Counted from the stretch's first letter, positions 8,201 through 17,594 are shown. The stretch: 24,476 bases of DNA from Porphyromonadaceae bacterium (GCA_003517675.1 DPAC01000095.1:1159-25634); one strand, 5' to 3'. Notes: a model not told the origin generated them from the sequence alone. Program-made: numbers and translations.

Positions 8201-9487
8201 ATGAGCGCACCCCTTGCTGAGCGGCTCCGCCCGCAGAATCTTGATGAGTTTATCGGCCAGAAGCACCTGGTGGGTAAGGGTGCCGTGTTGCGCCGCATGA
8301 TTGAATCGGGAAGGATCCCCTCCCTCATCTTCTGGGGTCCGCCGGGTGTGGGGAAGACCACCCTGGCCAACATCATCTCCAACACGCTGAAAGCTCCTTT
8401 CTACAAGCTGAGTGCCATCAACTCGGGGGTGAAGGATGTGCGGGATGTGATTGAAAAGGCGAAGAATGCCCGTTTCTTCGACAGTGCTGCCCCGATCCTC
8501 TTCATCGATGAGATACACCGCTTCAGCAAGTCGCAGCAGGACTCACTGTTGCATGCAGTGGAGACCGGCACGGTGACACTGATCGGAGCTACTACCGAGA
8601 ACCCCTCGTTTGAGGTGATCCGTCCCCTTCTGTCGCGCTGTCAGGTCTATGTGTTGAAGTCGCTGGAGAAGGAGGATCTGGAGGTTTTGTTGCAGCGGGC
8701 GCTCACCGAGGATCTGATTCTTAAGGAACGTAAGATCAAGGTGTTGGAGCGTGATGCACTGTTTCGCTTCTCCGGTGGTGATGCCCGTAAGCTGCTCAAC
8801 ATACTTGAGTTGACGGTTGCTTCCGATGATGCTCCGGAGAAGAGCGAAGAGGAGCTGGTGATCACGAATAAGCTGGTGACCGAACGGCTACAGGAGAACC
8901 CGGCTGCTTACGACAAAGGTGGTGAGATGCACTATGACATCATCTCTGCCTTCATCAAATCGATCCGTGGCAGTGATCCCGATGCAGCGATCTACTGGCT
9001 GGCGCGGATGGTGGCCGGTGGGGAGGATCCCAGGTTCATTGCCCGCCGGCTGGTGATCTCCGCCGCCGAGGACATTGGCCTGGCCAATCCCAATGCGTTG
9101 CTGCTGGCCAATGCCTGTTTCGATACGTTGCAGAAGATCGGATGGCCGGAAGGGCGTATCGTGCTGGCAGAGACCACCCTCTACCTGGCCACCTCCCCCA
9201 AGAGCAACTCTGCCTACCTGGCCATCGACAAGGCGCTGGCAACCGTGGAGCAGAGCGGTAACCTGCCGGTGCCGCTGCACCTGCGCAATGCCCCTACCTC
9301 GCTGATGAAGGAGCTGGACTATGGGAAGGAGTATAAGTATGCGCATGACTACAAGGACAATTTCGTGCAGCAGGAATATCTGCCGAAGGAGTTGATGAAG
9401 AGCCGTTTCTGGGATCCACAGTCCAATCCCTCTGAAGTGAAGATGCAGGAGTGGATGCAGAAGCTCTGGGGAGATAAAAAGGGTTAG
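8201..9487 (+). CDS. rarA: Replication-associated recombination protein A (RarA/MgsA AAA+ ATPase)
   Basis: 428 residues, full length. RarA is a clamp-loader-like AAA+ ATPase that acts at stalled replication forks. Visible features: N-terminal PLAERLRPQNLDEFIGQKHL, Walker A GPPGVGKTT (46-54), Walker B ILFIDEIHRF (about 100-109), sensor 1 GATTENPSFE, arginine finger region RPLLSRCQVY, and the C-terminal tetramerisation/helical domain with MVAGGEDPRFIARRLVI and AAEDIGLANPNAL. The start at 8201 gives the standard N-terminus. The stop overlaps the stop of convergent lptD. Confidence 0.97.
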   Translation: MSAPLAERLRPQNLDEFIGQKHLVGKGAVLRRMIESGRIPSLIFWGPPGVGKTTLANIISNTLKAPFYKLSAINSGVKDVRDVIEKAKNARFFDSAAPILFIDEIHRFSKSQQDSLLHAVETGTVTLIGATTENPSFEVIRPLLSRCQVYVLKSLEKEDLEVLLQRALTEDLILKERKIKVLERDALFRFSGGDARKLLNILELTVASDDAPEKSEEELVITNKLVTERLQENPAAYDKGGEMHYDIISAFIKSIRGSDPDAAIYWLARMVAGGEDPRFIARRLVISAAEDIGLANPNALLLANACFDTLQKIGWPEGRIVLAETTLYLATSPKSNSAYLAIDKALATVEQSGNLPVPLHLRNAPTSLMKELDYGKEYKYAHDYKDNFVQQEYLPKELMKSRFWDPQSNPSEVKMQEWMQKLWGDKKG

Positions 9488-12426
9488 TACCAGTTGGCAC
9501 CCCTGTCGTAAGGCGAGCTGCGCTGTTCATATTTCAAGTCTTGCAACAGCGTGGAGTTTGCGCGGATGGTGAAGTTGTAAGATTTGTAGGGCCCGATCGG
9601 GATGAAACTGGCCGACATGCTCCAGCAGTGCAGGTTACGGTTCACCGAGCAATTGATATTCGTAAACTTTTTAAGTTCAAAATTATAATCGGTGTTGAAG
9701 GTGAAGTTCCAGTTTTTTGTAGGTTGCAGCGAGCCGCTTAACCCGAAGTTATGGGTGAGTCGTCCTTTGTATTCCATCTTCTCCTTGTCGAACTCACCAT
9801 AGCCATACCGCAACGAGTAGTTGAAGGATAGGTTCCAGTTGACCGCATTTTTCAGGTAGCCGTCGGGATCAAATTCGCCCATTGAGTTGTCTCCCTGGCT
9901 CATCGAATTGACTCTACCGGCCGTTTCATAGGGATTTTCCCCCATGGTGCCGTCGTCAGGCACCATGGCATTGGAGTTATCTGTATCATCCTCTTCGCTC
10001 TTTTCCCTGCTGAACAGCTTCTTGAAGGTATCCTGGTTGAGCGAGTAGGAGAAGCTGGTGCCGGTGTTCATCAGCTTACCGATGCCCTTGCCGTTGAGTG
10101 CCCGCAGCTTGTCCACCTGCCTTGGGTTACCGTTCTGGTCCAGCTCGTATAGGTAAGGATCCCAGGTGGCATTCAAGCTGAGGGTGTATGATTTGGAGAA
10201 CTTCAGCCGGATGTTGGAGTTGATCATGCTCCATTTCATGGAGTCGGCCATCATGTTGTAGCTGAACCCGATGCCCAGGTCGTCGATCAGGCTGATTTTG
10301 CGCGTGCCGGTGGAGTCGCTGTCGTCCCGTATTTTCATCTCCAGGTTGTTCTTGAAGTCGAAGCCGATGCTTCCGCTTTCCCCCCTGGGGGCGGTACCGA
10401 ACATCATGGAGGAGTAAGGGGAGTAGGTATATTCCACATCTTCACCATATTCGTTCTTGTAGGTGTAGGTCTCATAAAAATTGTACTTCGGGTCGCTGAA
10501 GTCGGGTCGGTAGCTGAGGCTGATGCTGGGTGAGAAGACATGTCGGATGGCCTGCACCTTGTCGCCGAACATCTTCCAGGGGGTGTACATCCCATAGATC
10601 TTGGTCTGCGCGCTGAGCGAGGCGTTGTAGTCGTAAACCCGCTTGAAGCCCAGCACGGTATCCACCGGTACATTTCTCCTGGCTATCGGGTCCCAGGCCT
10701 GCTTGTGGGCACCGGTATACCACCGTTCGGTGTAGTTGATGGAGGGAGACAGCTGGATGAAGTCGAACAGTGAGAAAGTGGCGCTCACCGGTATGTTGTG
10801 GCGCATGCCGTTGGTCCAGTCCCTCACCAGGTTAGACTTGAGGAACTTGTCCTCCTTGGTGGTGATGGAGTTGCGGAACTCACCGGAGTAGCTCATCGAT
10901 ATTTTTTCGTACCACCGCTCATCACCTACCGCATTCTTGCGCTTGAAAGGGTAGATGCGGCTCATGTTCATCGAGAGGTTGGGTAGCGTGGCGGCGATGG
11001 TGGAGTCGCGCGACACCTGGTTGATGCTCATGGTAGCCGAGAGGCTCCAGGGTGAGTCGGGGAAGCGCTGTGTGATGTTCACACTCGAGCTCTTGGTGTT
11101 GTTGGAGGCCTCGCGTGAGTAGAGGCGGCTGAGATCGCGATGGTTGTTGCGGCTGGTAGAGAAGTTGACGCTGGCCGATAGGGTGCGGTACATGTTGGCC
11201 TTGGGATCCTGCGAGTGCGACCAGTTGATGCGCAGGTCTTTGGCCACGGAGTAGGCCTCCGGCACCACATCTTTCAGTTCCCGTTCACCGATGACGGTGT
11301 TGAGATAGTAGATATTCACATTGCCGGAGTACTTATACCGTTTACGGTAGTTGGAACGGGCGCCGATACCCCATGACCCTTTTGTGTATATCTCGCCTGT
11401 CACGGCCAGGTCCACATAGTCATTCAAGGCAAAGTAATAACCGCCATTTTGCAGGTAGAAGCCGCGGGTCATTTCATCGCCGTAGCTGGGCATGATGATA
11501 CCGGATGAGTAGGTAGTGGTGAAAGGGAAGAAGGCGAAAGGCAGCACAATGGGGAAAAGCGGCACGTCGGCCACCACCATCCAGGCGGGGCCGGTCACCA
11601 CATCTTTCTCGGGTCGCACCTTTGCCTTGGAGAGGTTGAGGTAGAAGTGCGGGTGGTCGTGGTTGTCGCAGGTGGTGTACTTGGCGTTGCGCATGAAGAA
11701 GGAATTGTCGGCGTTCATCTTGGCTTCGTTGGCCACTATATGTCCTTCTCCCTGCTGTGTGACCACATTGTGTATGAAAGCCTTGCGTGTCTCGAAGTTG
11801 TAACGTACTTTTTTCATCTCATACTCGGTGCCACCCTCCGAGAATACCGGATAGCCAAACTCTTTTCCCAGTGAGTCCAGCCCGAAGGTAGCGGAGATGA
11901 TGCTGCTATCCATGTCCATGGTGATCTGCTCCCCTTTGATTCCCAGCTCTCCATATTTGATGTCCGCCTCCCCGAAGAGGTAACCCATGTTATCGGCGGT
12001 GAAGATCATTGAATCTTTGGCGGTGTAAAAAACAGCCGCTTCCAGGATCTGCTTCTCAGTGGCTTGCAGTGAGTCTTGCGGGGTGGCCGTGAGGGAGTCC
12101 TGAGCGGATAAGGCGAGTGAATCCGGTGGTGTGAGCGTCAGGGAGTCAATCCCGTCTTGCAGGGTGTCGCTTAGAGCAGTCAGTGATCCGGCGGCCTCCA
12201 CCAGTAGTGTTGTGTCAACCCTCAGGGTGCTGTCGCTTGCTGTACTGTTGGTGAGAGAGGATGAAAGCGTGTCACGATCAGTAAGCACCGTATCGGCCGG
12301 TAAAGCTTCCGATGCAGCGGGCTGACCTGTCTGATCTGCTGTGCTCGTGGCCTGTCGGACGGAGGAGCAGTGGATGAAGAATGTCAACAGGAGAAGAAGA
12401 TATGTAACACGTAACAATCGCCTCAT
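9484..12426 (-). CDS. lptD: LptD-like LPS assembly outer-membrane protein
   Basis: 980 residues. A hydrophobic signal segment (residues 1-20, then CSS) is followed by a low-complexity Ser/Asp/Thr/Leu region to about residue 125 containing three octapeptide repeats (PPDSLALS, AQDSLTAT, PQDSLQAT). An OstA/LptA-like beta-jellyroll follows (about 130-270, with VFYTAKDSMIF, GELGIKGEQITMD and HIVANEAKMN). The rest, rich in alternating aromatic strands, is the outer-membrane beta-barrel. It has the Bacteroidetes LptD hallmark VADVPLFPIVLPFAFFPF. LptD with LptE inserts LPS into the outer leaflet. The Cys at 21 lacks a normal lipobox (FIHC), so lipidation is uncertain. Its own -7 box is present upstream. 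The 3' end overlaps the rarA stop by 3 bases. Confidence 0.88.
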   Translation of the reverse strand: MRRLLRVTYLLLLLTFFIHCSSVRQATSTADQTGQPAASEALPADTVLTDRDTLSSSLTNSTASDSTLRVDTTLLVEAAGSLTALSDTLQDGIDSLTLTPPDSLALSAQDSLTATPQDSLQATEKQILEAAVFYTAKDSMIFTADNMGYLFGEADIKYGELGIKGEQITMDMDSSIISATFGLDSLGKEFGYPVFSEGGTEYEMKKVRYNFETRKAFIHNVVTQQGEGHIVANEAKMNADNSFFMRNAKYTTCDNHDHPHFYLNLSKAKVRPEKDVVTGPAWMVVADVPLFPIVLPFAFFPFTTTYSSGIIMPSYGDEMTRGFYLQNGGYYFALNDYVDLAVTGEIYTKGSWGIGARSNYRKRYKYSGNVNIYYLNTVIGERELKDVVPEAYSVAKDLRINWSHSQDPKANMYRTLSASVNFSTSRNNHRDLSRLYSREASNNTKSSSVNITQRFPDSPWSLSATMSINQVSRDSTIAATLPNLSMNMSRIYPFKRKNAVGDERWYEKISMSYSGEFRNSITTKEDKFLKSNLVRDWTNGMRHNIPVSATFSLFDFIQLSPSINYTERWYTGAHKQAWDPIARRNVPVDTVLGFKRVYDYNASLSAQTKIYGMYTPWKMFGDKVQAIRHVFSPSISLSYRPDFSDPKYNFYETYTYKNEYGEDVEYTYSPYSSMMFGTAPRGESGSIGFDFKNNLEMKIRDDSDSTGTRKISLIDDLGIGFSYNMMADSMKWSMINSNIRLKFSKSYTLSLNATWDPYLYELDQNGNPRQVDKLRALNGKGIGKLMNTGTSFSYSLNQDTFKKLFSREKSEEDDTDNSNAMVPDDGTMGENPYETAGRVNSMSQGDNSMGEFDPDGYLKNAVNWNLSFNYSLRYGYGEFDKEKMEYKGRLTHNFGLSGSLQPTKNWNFTFNTDYNFELKKFTNINCSVNRNLHCWSMSASFIPIGPYKSYNFTIRANSTLLQDLKYEQRSSPYDRGANWY

Positions 12427-12463
12427 GCGGTATATGCAGATAGTCTCCTATGGTTTTTACCCG

Positions 12464-12497
12464 CAAAACTACTCATTAAAGAATAATTTTGCAGCAA
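12464..12497 (-). promoter_or_regulatory. Promoter of lptD
   Basis: Minus-strand -7 TAGTTTTG (12471-12464) with TTTG at 12497-12494, spacer about 22 bp. It lies in the 88-base gap after thrC, suggesting lptD is not simply part of the threonine operon. Confidence 0.45.
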
Positions 12498-12514
12498 AAA
12501 TAATAAAAAGAAAC

Positions 12515-13819
12515 TTAAGAGAGGCGGAATAGGGCTTTTTTAAAGAGGTTGAAGTCGTTTGGAAGGGGCATGGCCTGTTTTTTGCCCTGCATGAATGCTG
12601 CCAATCCATCTGGAATTTCCAATGCCTTGCCGGTGCACTCCTCCACTGTCTCTTTGAACTTGGCCGGGTGGGCGGTGGCCAGGAAGATACCCGTTTCACC
12701 CGGTTGCAGCCCCTCCTTCAGGGCCAGGTAACCACAGGCACCATGTGGGTCGAGCAGGTATCCTGTACGTTGTTTGGTTTCCCGGATGGTCTCTTGAATC
12801 TCCTCGTCGTTGTAACGATAGGCTGAGATATCGCCAGTGATGGCGCGATGGTCGTGTCCGTAGAGATCCAGGATGCGGTCGAAGTTGCTGGGGGCACCCA
12901 CATCCATGGCGTTGGCGATTGTTTGTACCGACGATCTGGGTGAATATTTACCTGAAAGCAGATATTCGCGAAACACATCGTTACGGTTGTTAGCGGCGAT
13001 GAATCGCTCCACGGGCAGTCCCATCCGCTTAGCAAAGAGGCCGGCGGTGAGGTTGCCCAGGTTGCCGCTGGGAACAGAGATCACAGTCCGTGCATCGGGA
13101 TGGTGTTGCTTCAGTTGTGCCCAGGCGTGGAAGTAGTAGAACGACTGTGGCAGGAACCTGGCGACGTTGATGGAGTTGGCGGAAGTGAGGCACAGCTTGA
13201 GGTTGAGCTCCTCGTCCATGAAAGCGTTCTTCACCAGCGCCTGGCAGTCGTCGAAGGTGCCGTCCACCTCCAGTGCTGTGATGTTCTGCCCCAGTGTGGT
13301 GAATTGAGCCTCCTGGATGTCGCTCACCTTTCCGGAGGGATAGAGCACGAACACACGGATTCCCTCCACACCCAGAAAACCGTTGGCCACAGCGCTGCCG
13401 GTATCGCCGGAGGTGGCTACCAGCACCTTCACCTCGTCCTGCTGTTGTTTCTTCACAAAGTAAGAAAGCATGCGCGCCATAAACCGGGCACCCACATCCT
13501 TGAACGCGAAGGTGGGGCCGTGGAAGAGCTCCAGCACCCAGATGTTCTCCTCCACCTGGCGGAGTGGAATTTCGAAGCTGAGGGTGTCGGCAACAATGGC
13601 ATCCAGTTCCTGTTGAGGGATATCTTCGCCGAAGAAAGAGCGAGCAACGGTCTGGGCGATCGCTGTCAGGTTCATTTCCTCTATTTCGTTAAAAAATGAG
13701 GAGGGTAGTTGTCCAATGGTTTCAGGCATATACAACCCTCTGTCGGGAGCCAGTCCTTTCACCACTGCTTCCCGCAGTGAAACGAGGGGGGCCTTTTTAT
13801 TGGTGCTGTAATAGTGCAT
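12515..13819 (-). CDS. thrC: Threonine synthase
   Basis: 434 residues from the ATG at 13819 (MHYYSTNKKAPLVSLREAV), the normal N-terminus of bacterial threonine synthase. A further in-frame extension to 14059 overlaps the upstream gene and codes for His/Arg/Pro-rich sequence, so it was rejected. The enzyme is PLP-dependent and converts O-phosphohomoserine to threonine. The PLP lysine is in HGPTFAFKDVGARFM (about residue 107), and the phosphate-binding region VATSGDTGSAVANGF is clear, as are SANSINVARFLPQSFYYFHA and VPSGNLGN. It is the last gene of the thrA-apgM-thrC operon, 29 bases after the apgM stop. Confidence 0.97.
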   Translation of the reverse strand: MHYYSTNKKAPLVSLREAVVKGLAPDRGLYMPETIGQLPSSFFNEIEEMNLTAIAQTVARSFFGEDIPQQELDAIVADTLSFEIPLRQVEENIWVLELFHGPTFAFKDVGARFMARMLSYFVKKQQQDEVKVLVATSGDTGSAVANGFLGVEGIRVFVLYPSGKVSDIQEAQFTTLGQNITALEVDGTFDDCQALVKNAFMDEELNLKLCLTSANSINVARFLPQSFYYFHAWAQLKQHHPDARTVISVPSGNLGNLTAGLFAKRMGLPVERFIAANNRNDVFREYLLSGKYSPRSSVQTIANAMDVGAPSNFDRILDLYGHDHRAITGDISAYRYNDEEIQETIRETKQRTGYLLDPHGACGYLALKEGLQPGETGIFLATAHPAKFKETVEECTGKALEIPDGLAAFMQGKKQAMPLPNDFNLFKKALFRLS

Positions 13820-13848
13820 ATTTTTTAGCTTATCGTTTACAGCTGGAA

Positions 13849-15063
13849 TTATTTTCCGAATAATATTTTCATCAACTGGTCGCCCTGGAGCAGGCCGTAG
13901 CTGCCTTCGCGGGCTGCAAACTCGTCGTACGTCTGTACATAGTCGGCTTGTATATCCCTGTGCCAGATCAGAAAGGGAATGGCATCGCGGGTATGCGTAC
14001 GGATGGCGCAGGGGGTGGGGTGATCGGGCAGGATGGCGATGGTGACCCGCTCGTTCCATTTCATTGTCTCCTCGTAAATTGTTTTGACGATCCGTGCATC
14101 GAGATATTCGATTGTTTTTACTTTCAGTGCCACATCACCCTCATGGCCCGCCTCGTCACTCGCCTCCACATGAAGGTAAACGAAGTCCCTGTCTTTCAAT
14201 GCCTTGAGGGCAGCCGCTGCTTTTCCCTCGTAATTGGTGTCATAGAGTCCCGTGGCACCCTCCACCATGATCACCTCAAGCCCTGCATAGACCCCGATGC
14301 CGCGGATCAGGTCCACTGCCGAGATCACCGCACCGCTGCGGATGGGGTAGAGTTCGCTCAGGGGTCGCATCTGCGGGCGGTAGCCGGGCGACCAGGGCCA
14401 GATGCTGTTGGCCGGATGCTTTCCCTGGGCGATTCTTTTTCTGTTCACCGGATGATCGCGTAGCAGCTCCTGTGATCTCAGGATCAGTCTGTTCAGCGCG
14501 TCAGCGGTAGCTTCGGCATCAGGATGGGCAGCTTTGACCAGGTGGGGACGGAAGGGATGTTTTGGGATGTCGTGCGGTGGGGTGCACGTGAGCCGCTTGT
14601 CACCTCCCTGCATCTTCAGCAGGTGCCGATAGGAGACCCCGGGGTAGAAGTGGAAGATCTCATCACCCAGCTTTCCGTTCAGGAAGTGAATCAGCTCCTC
14701 GGCCTCCTCGCTGCTGATGTGTCCGGCAGAGTGGTTAACCAGTTGTTCGCCATTGATGCAAACGAGGTTGCAGCGCATGGCCAGCTCACCGGGAAGGATT
14801 TCCACCCCCATGCTGGCTGCTTCCAGCACACCTCTTCCCTCAAAGACGGAAGGGAGGTCGTAACCCAGCACCGAGAGGTTGGCAATCTCACTCCCGGGTG
14901 CAAATCCGTCGGGGACGGTGTTCAGCAGCCCGTTTCTTCCCATTCGGGCAAGCAGGTCCATATAGGGGGTCTCTGCTGCCTGCAGCGCTGTTTTGTTTCC
15001 CAGGGCAGGAATTGGCTCGTCGGCCATTCCATCGCCCAGAATGATGATGGTTTTATGCGTCAT
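13849..15063 (-). CDS. apgM: ApgM-type cofactor-independent phosphoglycerate mutase family; probable homoserine kinase of the thr operon
   Basis: 404 residues from ATG 15063 (MTHKTIIILGDGMADEP); a 14-residue extension to 15105 lies inside thrA and was rejected. The sequence is an archaeal-type iPGM/alkaline-phosphatase superfamily protein: metal-binding GDGMAD at the start, the APGSEIANLSVLGYD block (Ser nucleophile region), VEASDEAGHEGD and AILPDHPTPCAIRTHTRDAIPF with DH and H ligands. It lies between thrA and thrC, one base from the thrA stop codon, where a homoserine kinase (thrB) is expected, and no GHMP kinase is present in the window. From memory, fitness studies in Bacteroides assigned homoserine kinase function to such a paralogue; I cannot verify that here. 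Family is sure, activity inferred. Confidence 0.85.
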   Translation of the reverse strand: MTHKTIIILGDGMADEPIPALGNKTALQAAETPYMDLLARMGRNGLLNTVPDGFAPGSEIANLSVLGYDLPSVFEGRGVLEAASMGVEILPGELAMRCNLVCINGEQLVNHSAGHISSEEAEELIHFLNGKLGDEIFHFYPGVSYRHLLKMQGGDKRLTCTPPHDIPKHPFRPHLVKAAHPDAEATADALNRLILRSQELLRDHPVNRKRIAQGKHPANSIWPWSPGYRPQMRPLSELYPIRSGAVISAVDLIRGIGVYAGLEVIMVEGATGLYDTNYEGKAAAALKALKDRDFVYLHVEASDEAGHEGDVALKVKTIEYLDARIVKTIYEETMKWNERVTIAILPDHPTPCAIRTHTRDAIPFLIWHRDIQADYVQTYDEFAAREGSYGLLQGDQLMKILFGK

Positions 15064-15064
15064 T

Positions 15065-17509
15065 TTATCGGATATTGGCAATAGAGATGATATCGGCAAA
15101 GACACCGGCAGCTGTTACGCTGGCACCGGCACCGTAACCCTTGATCACCATCGGGTACTCGTTGTAGCGTTCGGTGGTGATCATGATGATGTTGTTGCTC
15201 CCCTCCAGGTCGTAAAAAGGATGTCCCTTCTCCACCTCGCGGAGCCCCACTTCGCACCTGCCGTTGTCGTACGAAGCTACGAAGCGCAGTCTCTTCTCCT
15301 CCCTGGCCAGCTTCCGGCGGCGTTCCTCAAACGAGGCATCCAGTTCAGGGATGGTCTGCCAGAACGTTTCCAGGCTTCCCTCGAAATATTGTTGTGGGAC
15401 AAACAGTTTTTTTACCACGTCCGACTGTTCGATGCGTGCGCCCGCCTCACGTGAGAGGATCACCAGCTTGCGTGTGACATCCTGTCCGCTCAGGTCGATA
15501 CGCGGGTCGGGCTCGGCATATTGAGCCTCCACTGCCAGGCGTATAGCCTTGCTGAAAGGAATCTCCTCACTGAGCGTGTTGAAGATGAAGTTAAGCGTGC
15601 CGGAGAGCACCGCCTCCAGCTTCACGATCTTGTCGCCCGAATTGGTGAGCGAGTTCATGGTGTTGATGATGGGCAGTCCGGCCCCCACGTTGGTTTCAAA
15701 GAGAAACTTGACTCCGCTCTTGCGGGCTGTTTCTTTCAGGTGGAGATAGTTGTCATAGGCCGATGAGGCGGCGATCTTGTTGGCGGTGACCACCGAGACG
15801 TTCCTTGCCATCAGCTCACCGTAGAGCTCGGCGATCTGTGGACTGGCGGTGCAGTCCACAAATACGGAGTTGAAGATATTCATCTTCAGGATCTCATCCC
15901 GGATCAGTTCCGGGGAGCTCTTCATCCCGTGTTCCATCAGGTTGTCGAAGTATCCCTCCAGTGGAATGCCGTCGCGCGAGAAGAGCGCTTTTCGCCCGTT
16001 GGCGATGCCAACGATGTTGATCCGCAGCTTGTTTTGCTCTTTCAGTGTCTGTTGCTGCTGTCTGATCTGCTCCATCAGGCGGCTGCCCACGGTACCGGTA
16101 CCGGTGATGAAGAGGTTCAGCTCCTGGTAGGGGGAGAGGAAGAAAGAGTCGTGGATCACGTTGAGCGACTTTTTAAGGTCTGTCCGCGAGATGACGCAGG
16201 AGATGTTTGTTTCGCCGGCACCCTGTGCGAGGGCGATCACGCTGATTCCATTTCTCCCCAGGGCGCCGAAAAACTTACCGGCGATGCCCGGCACATGCTT
16301 CATGTTCTGTCCCACGATGGCGATGGTGGCCAGGTCATATTCTACCAGGATTTCGTTGATGCTGCCCATGGCGATCTCCGGCTCAAACTCCTTGTTCAGT
16401 ACCTTCTGTGCCGTGGGTGCATCCTGCGTACGAACACCGATGGAGGTGCTGTTCTCCGAGGAGGCCTGAGAGACGATGAAGACGCTGATGCCGTTGTCGG
16501 CCAGTGCGGAGAAGATCCGTTTGTTCACCCCGATCACGCCCACCATGCCGAGGCCCTGGATGGTGATCAGGGCAGTGTCGTTGATGGAGGAGATCCCTTT
16601 GATGATCTGTCCGTTGGGATTGGGAGCGATGTTACGGATCAGCGTTCCTTCACTTTCCGGACGGAAGGTGTTCTTCACCCGGATGGGGATGTTCTTGTGA
16701 TATACCGGGAAGATGGTAGGGGGATAGATCACCTTTGCTCCGAAGTTGGAGAGCTCAATTGCTTCGGTAAAGGAGAGCTCCTCAATCACATAGGCCGAGT
16801 TGATGATCCTGGGATCGGCAGTCATGAAGCCATCCACGTCGGTCCAGATCTCCAGCACCGAAGCATTCATGGCGGCAGCGATGATGGCGGCAGTGTAATC
16901 CGAGCCGCCGCGGCCCAGGTTCGTGATATCACCATTCTCGCTGCTTGAGGCGATGAAGCCGGGGACGATAGCTACCTGAGGGGGCGGCATCTCGGAGAAG
17001 GTCTTTCGTATCAGCTGGTTGCAGCGAGCCAGGTCGGGCAGGTGATTTCGGAACTGCTGGCTGGTCTTAATAAAGAGTGTGGGGTCGTAGAGCTCTGCTC
17101 CTTCTATCACCCGGCTGATGATCAGTGAGGAGAGGCGTTCTCCATAGCTGACGATCTTATCGGAGGTCTTTTGAGAGAGGTCGCCAATCAGGAAGACCCC
17201 CCGCAGGATGTTACGCAGCTCCTCGAAGAGTTGCTCTGCTTTTTGGGCGACCTCTTCACGCTGGCCTGAGGGGGCAACCATCTTTTCAATGATCTCCCTG
17301 TGACGCACGATGATCTCCTCGAGGAGGCTCTTGTATCCGGCGTTGTTGTTCAGCGCAAAGTCGGCAGCCAGCAGCAGGCGGTCGGTTACACCACCCAGGG
17401 CGGAGACTACTACGATAACCGGCTCTTTTTCCTTTTCTATGATCTGCTTGACCAGCTGTAAGCTGTCGGGACTACCCACGGAGGTTCCTCCGAATTTCAT
17501 CACTTTCAT
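15065..17509 (-). CDS. thrA: Bifunctional aspartokinase / homoserine dehydrogenase
   Basis: 814 residues from ATG 17509 (MKVMKFGGTSVG); a longer reading to 17599 would run back through the candidate attenuator terminator and was rejected. The N-terminal aspartokinase domain has KFGGTSVG (5-12), LIGDLSQKTSDKIVSYGERLS and GRGGSDYTAAIIAAA. Tandem ACT domains follow (around 320-460, ALITIQGLGMVGVIGV and LATIAIVGQNMKHVPG), the usual site of threonine feedback inhibition. The homoserine dehydrogenase domain starts near 466 with ITGTGTVGSRL and continues with VVTANKIAAS, FLFETNVGAGLPII and LSGTLNFIFN. It catalyses the first and third steps from aspartate to threonine. It is first in the operon and is preceded by a candidate Thr-rich attenuator. 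Confidence 0.97.
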   Translation of the reverse strand: MKVMKFGGTSVGSPDSLQLVKQIIEKEKEPVIVVVSALGGVTDRLLLAADFALNNNAGYKSLLEEIIVRHREIIEKMVAPSGQREEVAQKAEQLFEELRNILRGVFLIGDLSQKTSDKIVSYGERLSSLIISRVIEGAELYDPTLFIKTSQQFRNHLPDLARCNQLIRKTFSEMPPPQVAIVPGFIASSSENGDITNLGRGGSDYTAAIIAAAMNASVLEIWTDVDGFMTADPRIINSAYVIEELSFTEAIELSNFGAKVIYPPTIFPVYHKNIPIRVKNTFRPESEGTLIRNIAPNPNGQIIKGISSINDTALITIQGLGMVGVIGVNKRIFSALADNGISVFIVSQASSENSTSIGVRTQDAPTAQKVLNKEFEPEIAMGSINEILVEYDLATIAIVGQNMKHVPGIAGKFFGALGRNGISVIALAQGAGETNISCVISRTDLKKSLNVIHDSFFLSPYQELNLFITGTGTVGSRLMEQIRQQQQTLKEQNKLRINIVGIANGRKALFSRDGIPLEGYFDNLMEHGMKSSPELIRDEILKMNIFNSVFVDCTASPQIAELYGELMARNVSVVTANKIAASSAYDNYLHLKETARKSGVKFLFETNVGAGLPIINTMNSLTNSGDKIVKLEAVLSGTLNFIFNTLSEEIPFSKAIRLAVEAQYAEPDPRIDLSGQDVTRKLVILSREAGARIEQSDVVKKLFVPQQYFEGSLETFWQTIPELDASFEERRRKLAREEKRLRFVASYDNGRCEVGLREVEKGHPFYDLEGSNNIIMITTERYNEYPMVIKGYGAGASVTAAGVFADIISIANIR

Positions 17510-17529
17510 CGTGTATGAATATATGTTAC

Positions 17530-17543
17530 CGTTCAGAAACGGG
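17530..17543 (-). promoter_or_regulatory. Small hairpin just upstream of thrA
   Basis: Minus-strand CCGTTTCTGAACGG, a 5-bp stem with a 4-nt loop, ends about 20 nt before the thrA start codon. It may modulate translation initiation; significance uncertain. Confidence 0.25.
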
Positions 17544-17547
17544 GTTG

Positions 17548-17591
17548 AAAAAAAAATTGTGAATTGTAAACTGCAAACCGGTCGATTTGCA
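17548..17591 (-). terminator. Candidate attenuator terminator in the thr leader
   Basis: Minus-strand TGCAAATCGACCGGTTTGCA (17591-17572) can form an 8-bp stem (one G-U pair) with a GACC tetraloop. A run of nine T (17556-17548) follows after 15 nt. The T-run is further away than in a textbook intrinsic terminator, which lowers confidence, but position between leader peptide and thrA fits an attenuator. Confidence 0.5.
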
Positions 17592-17594
17592 AAT

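Noticed and set aside
13820..14059. 80-residue N-terminal extension of thrC
   Set aside because: It overlaps apgM and codes for His/Arg/Pro-rich sequence; the family N-terminus is MHYYSTNKKAPLVSLREAV at 13819.
15929..16948. 339-codon open frame opposite thrA
   Set aside because: Antisense shadow of the aspartokinase/homoserine dehydrogenase; Asp/Gly/His-rich and without recognisable domains.
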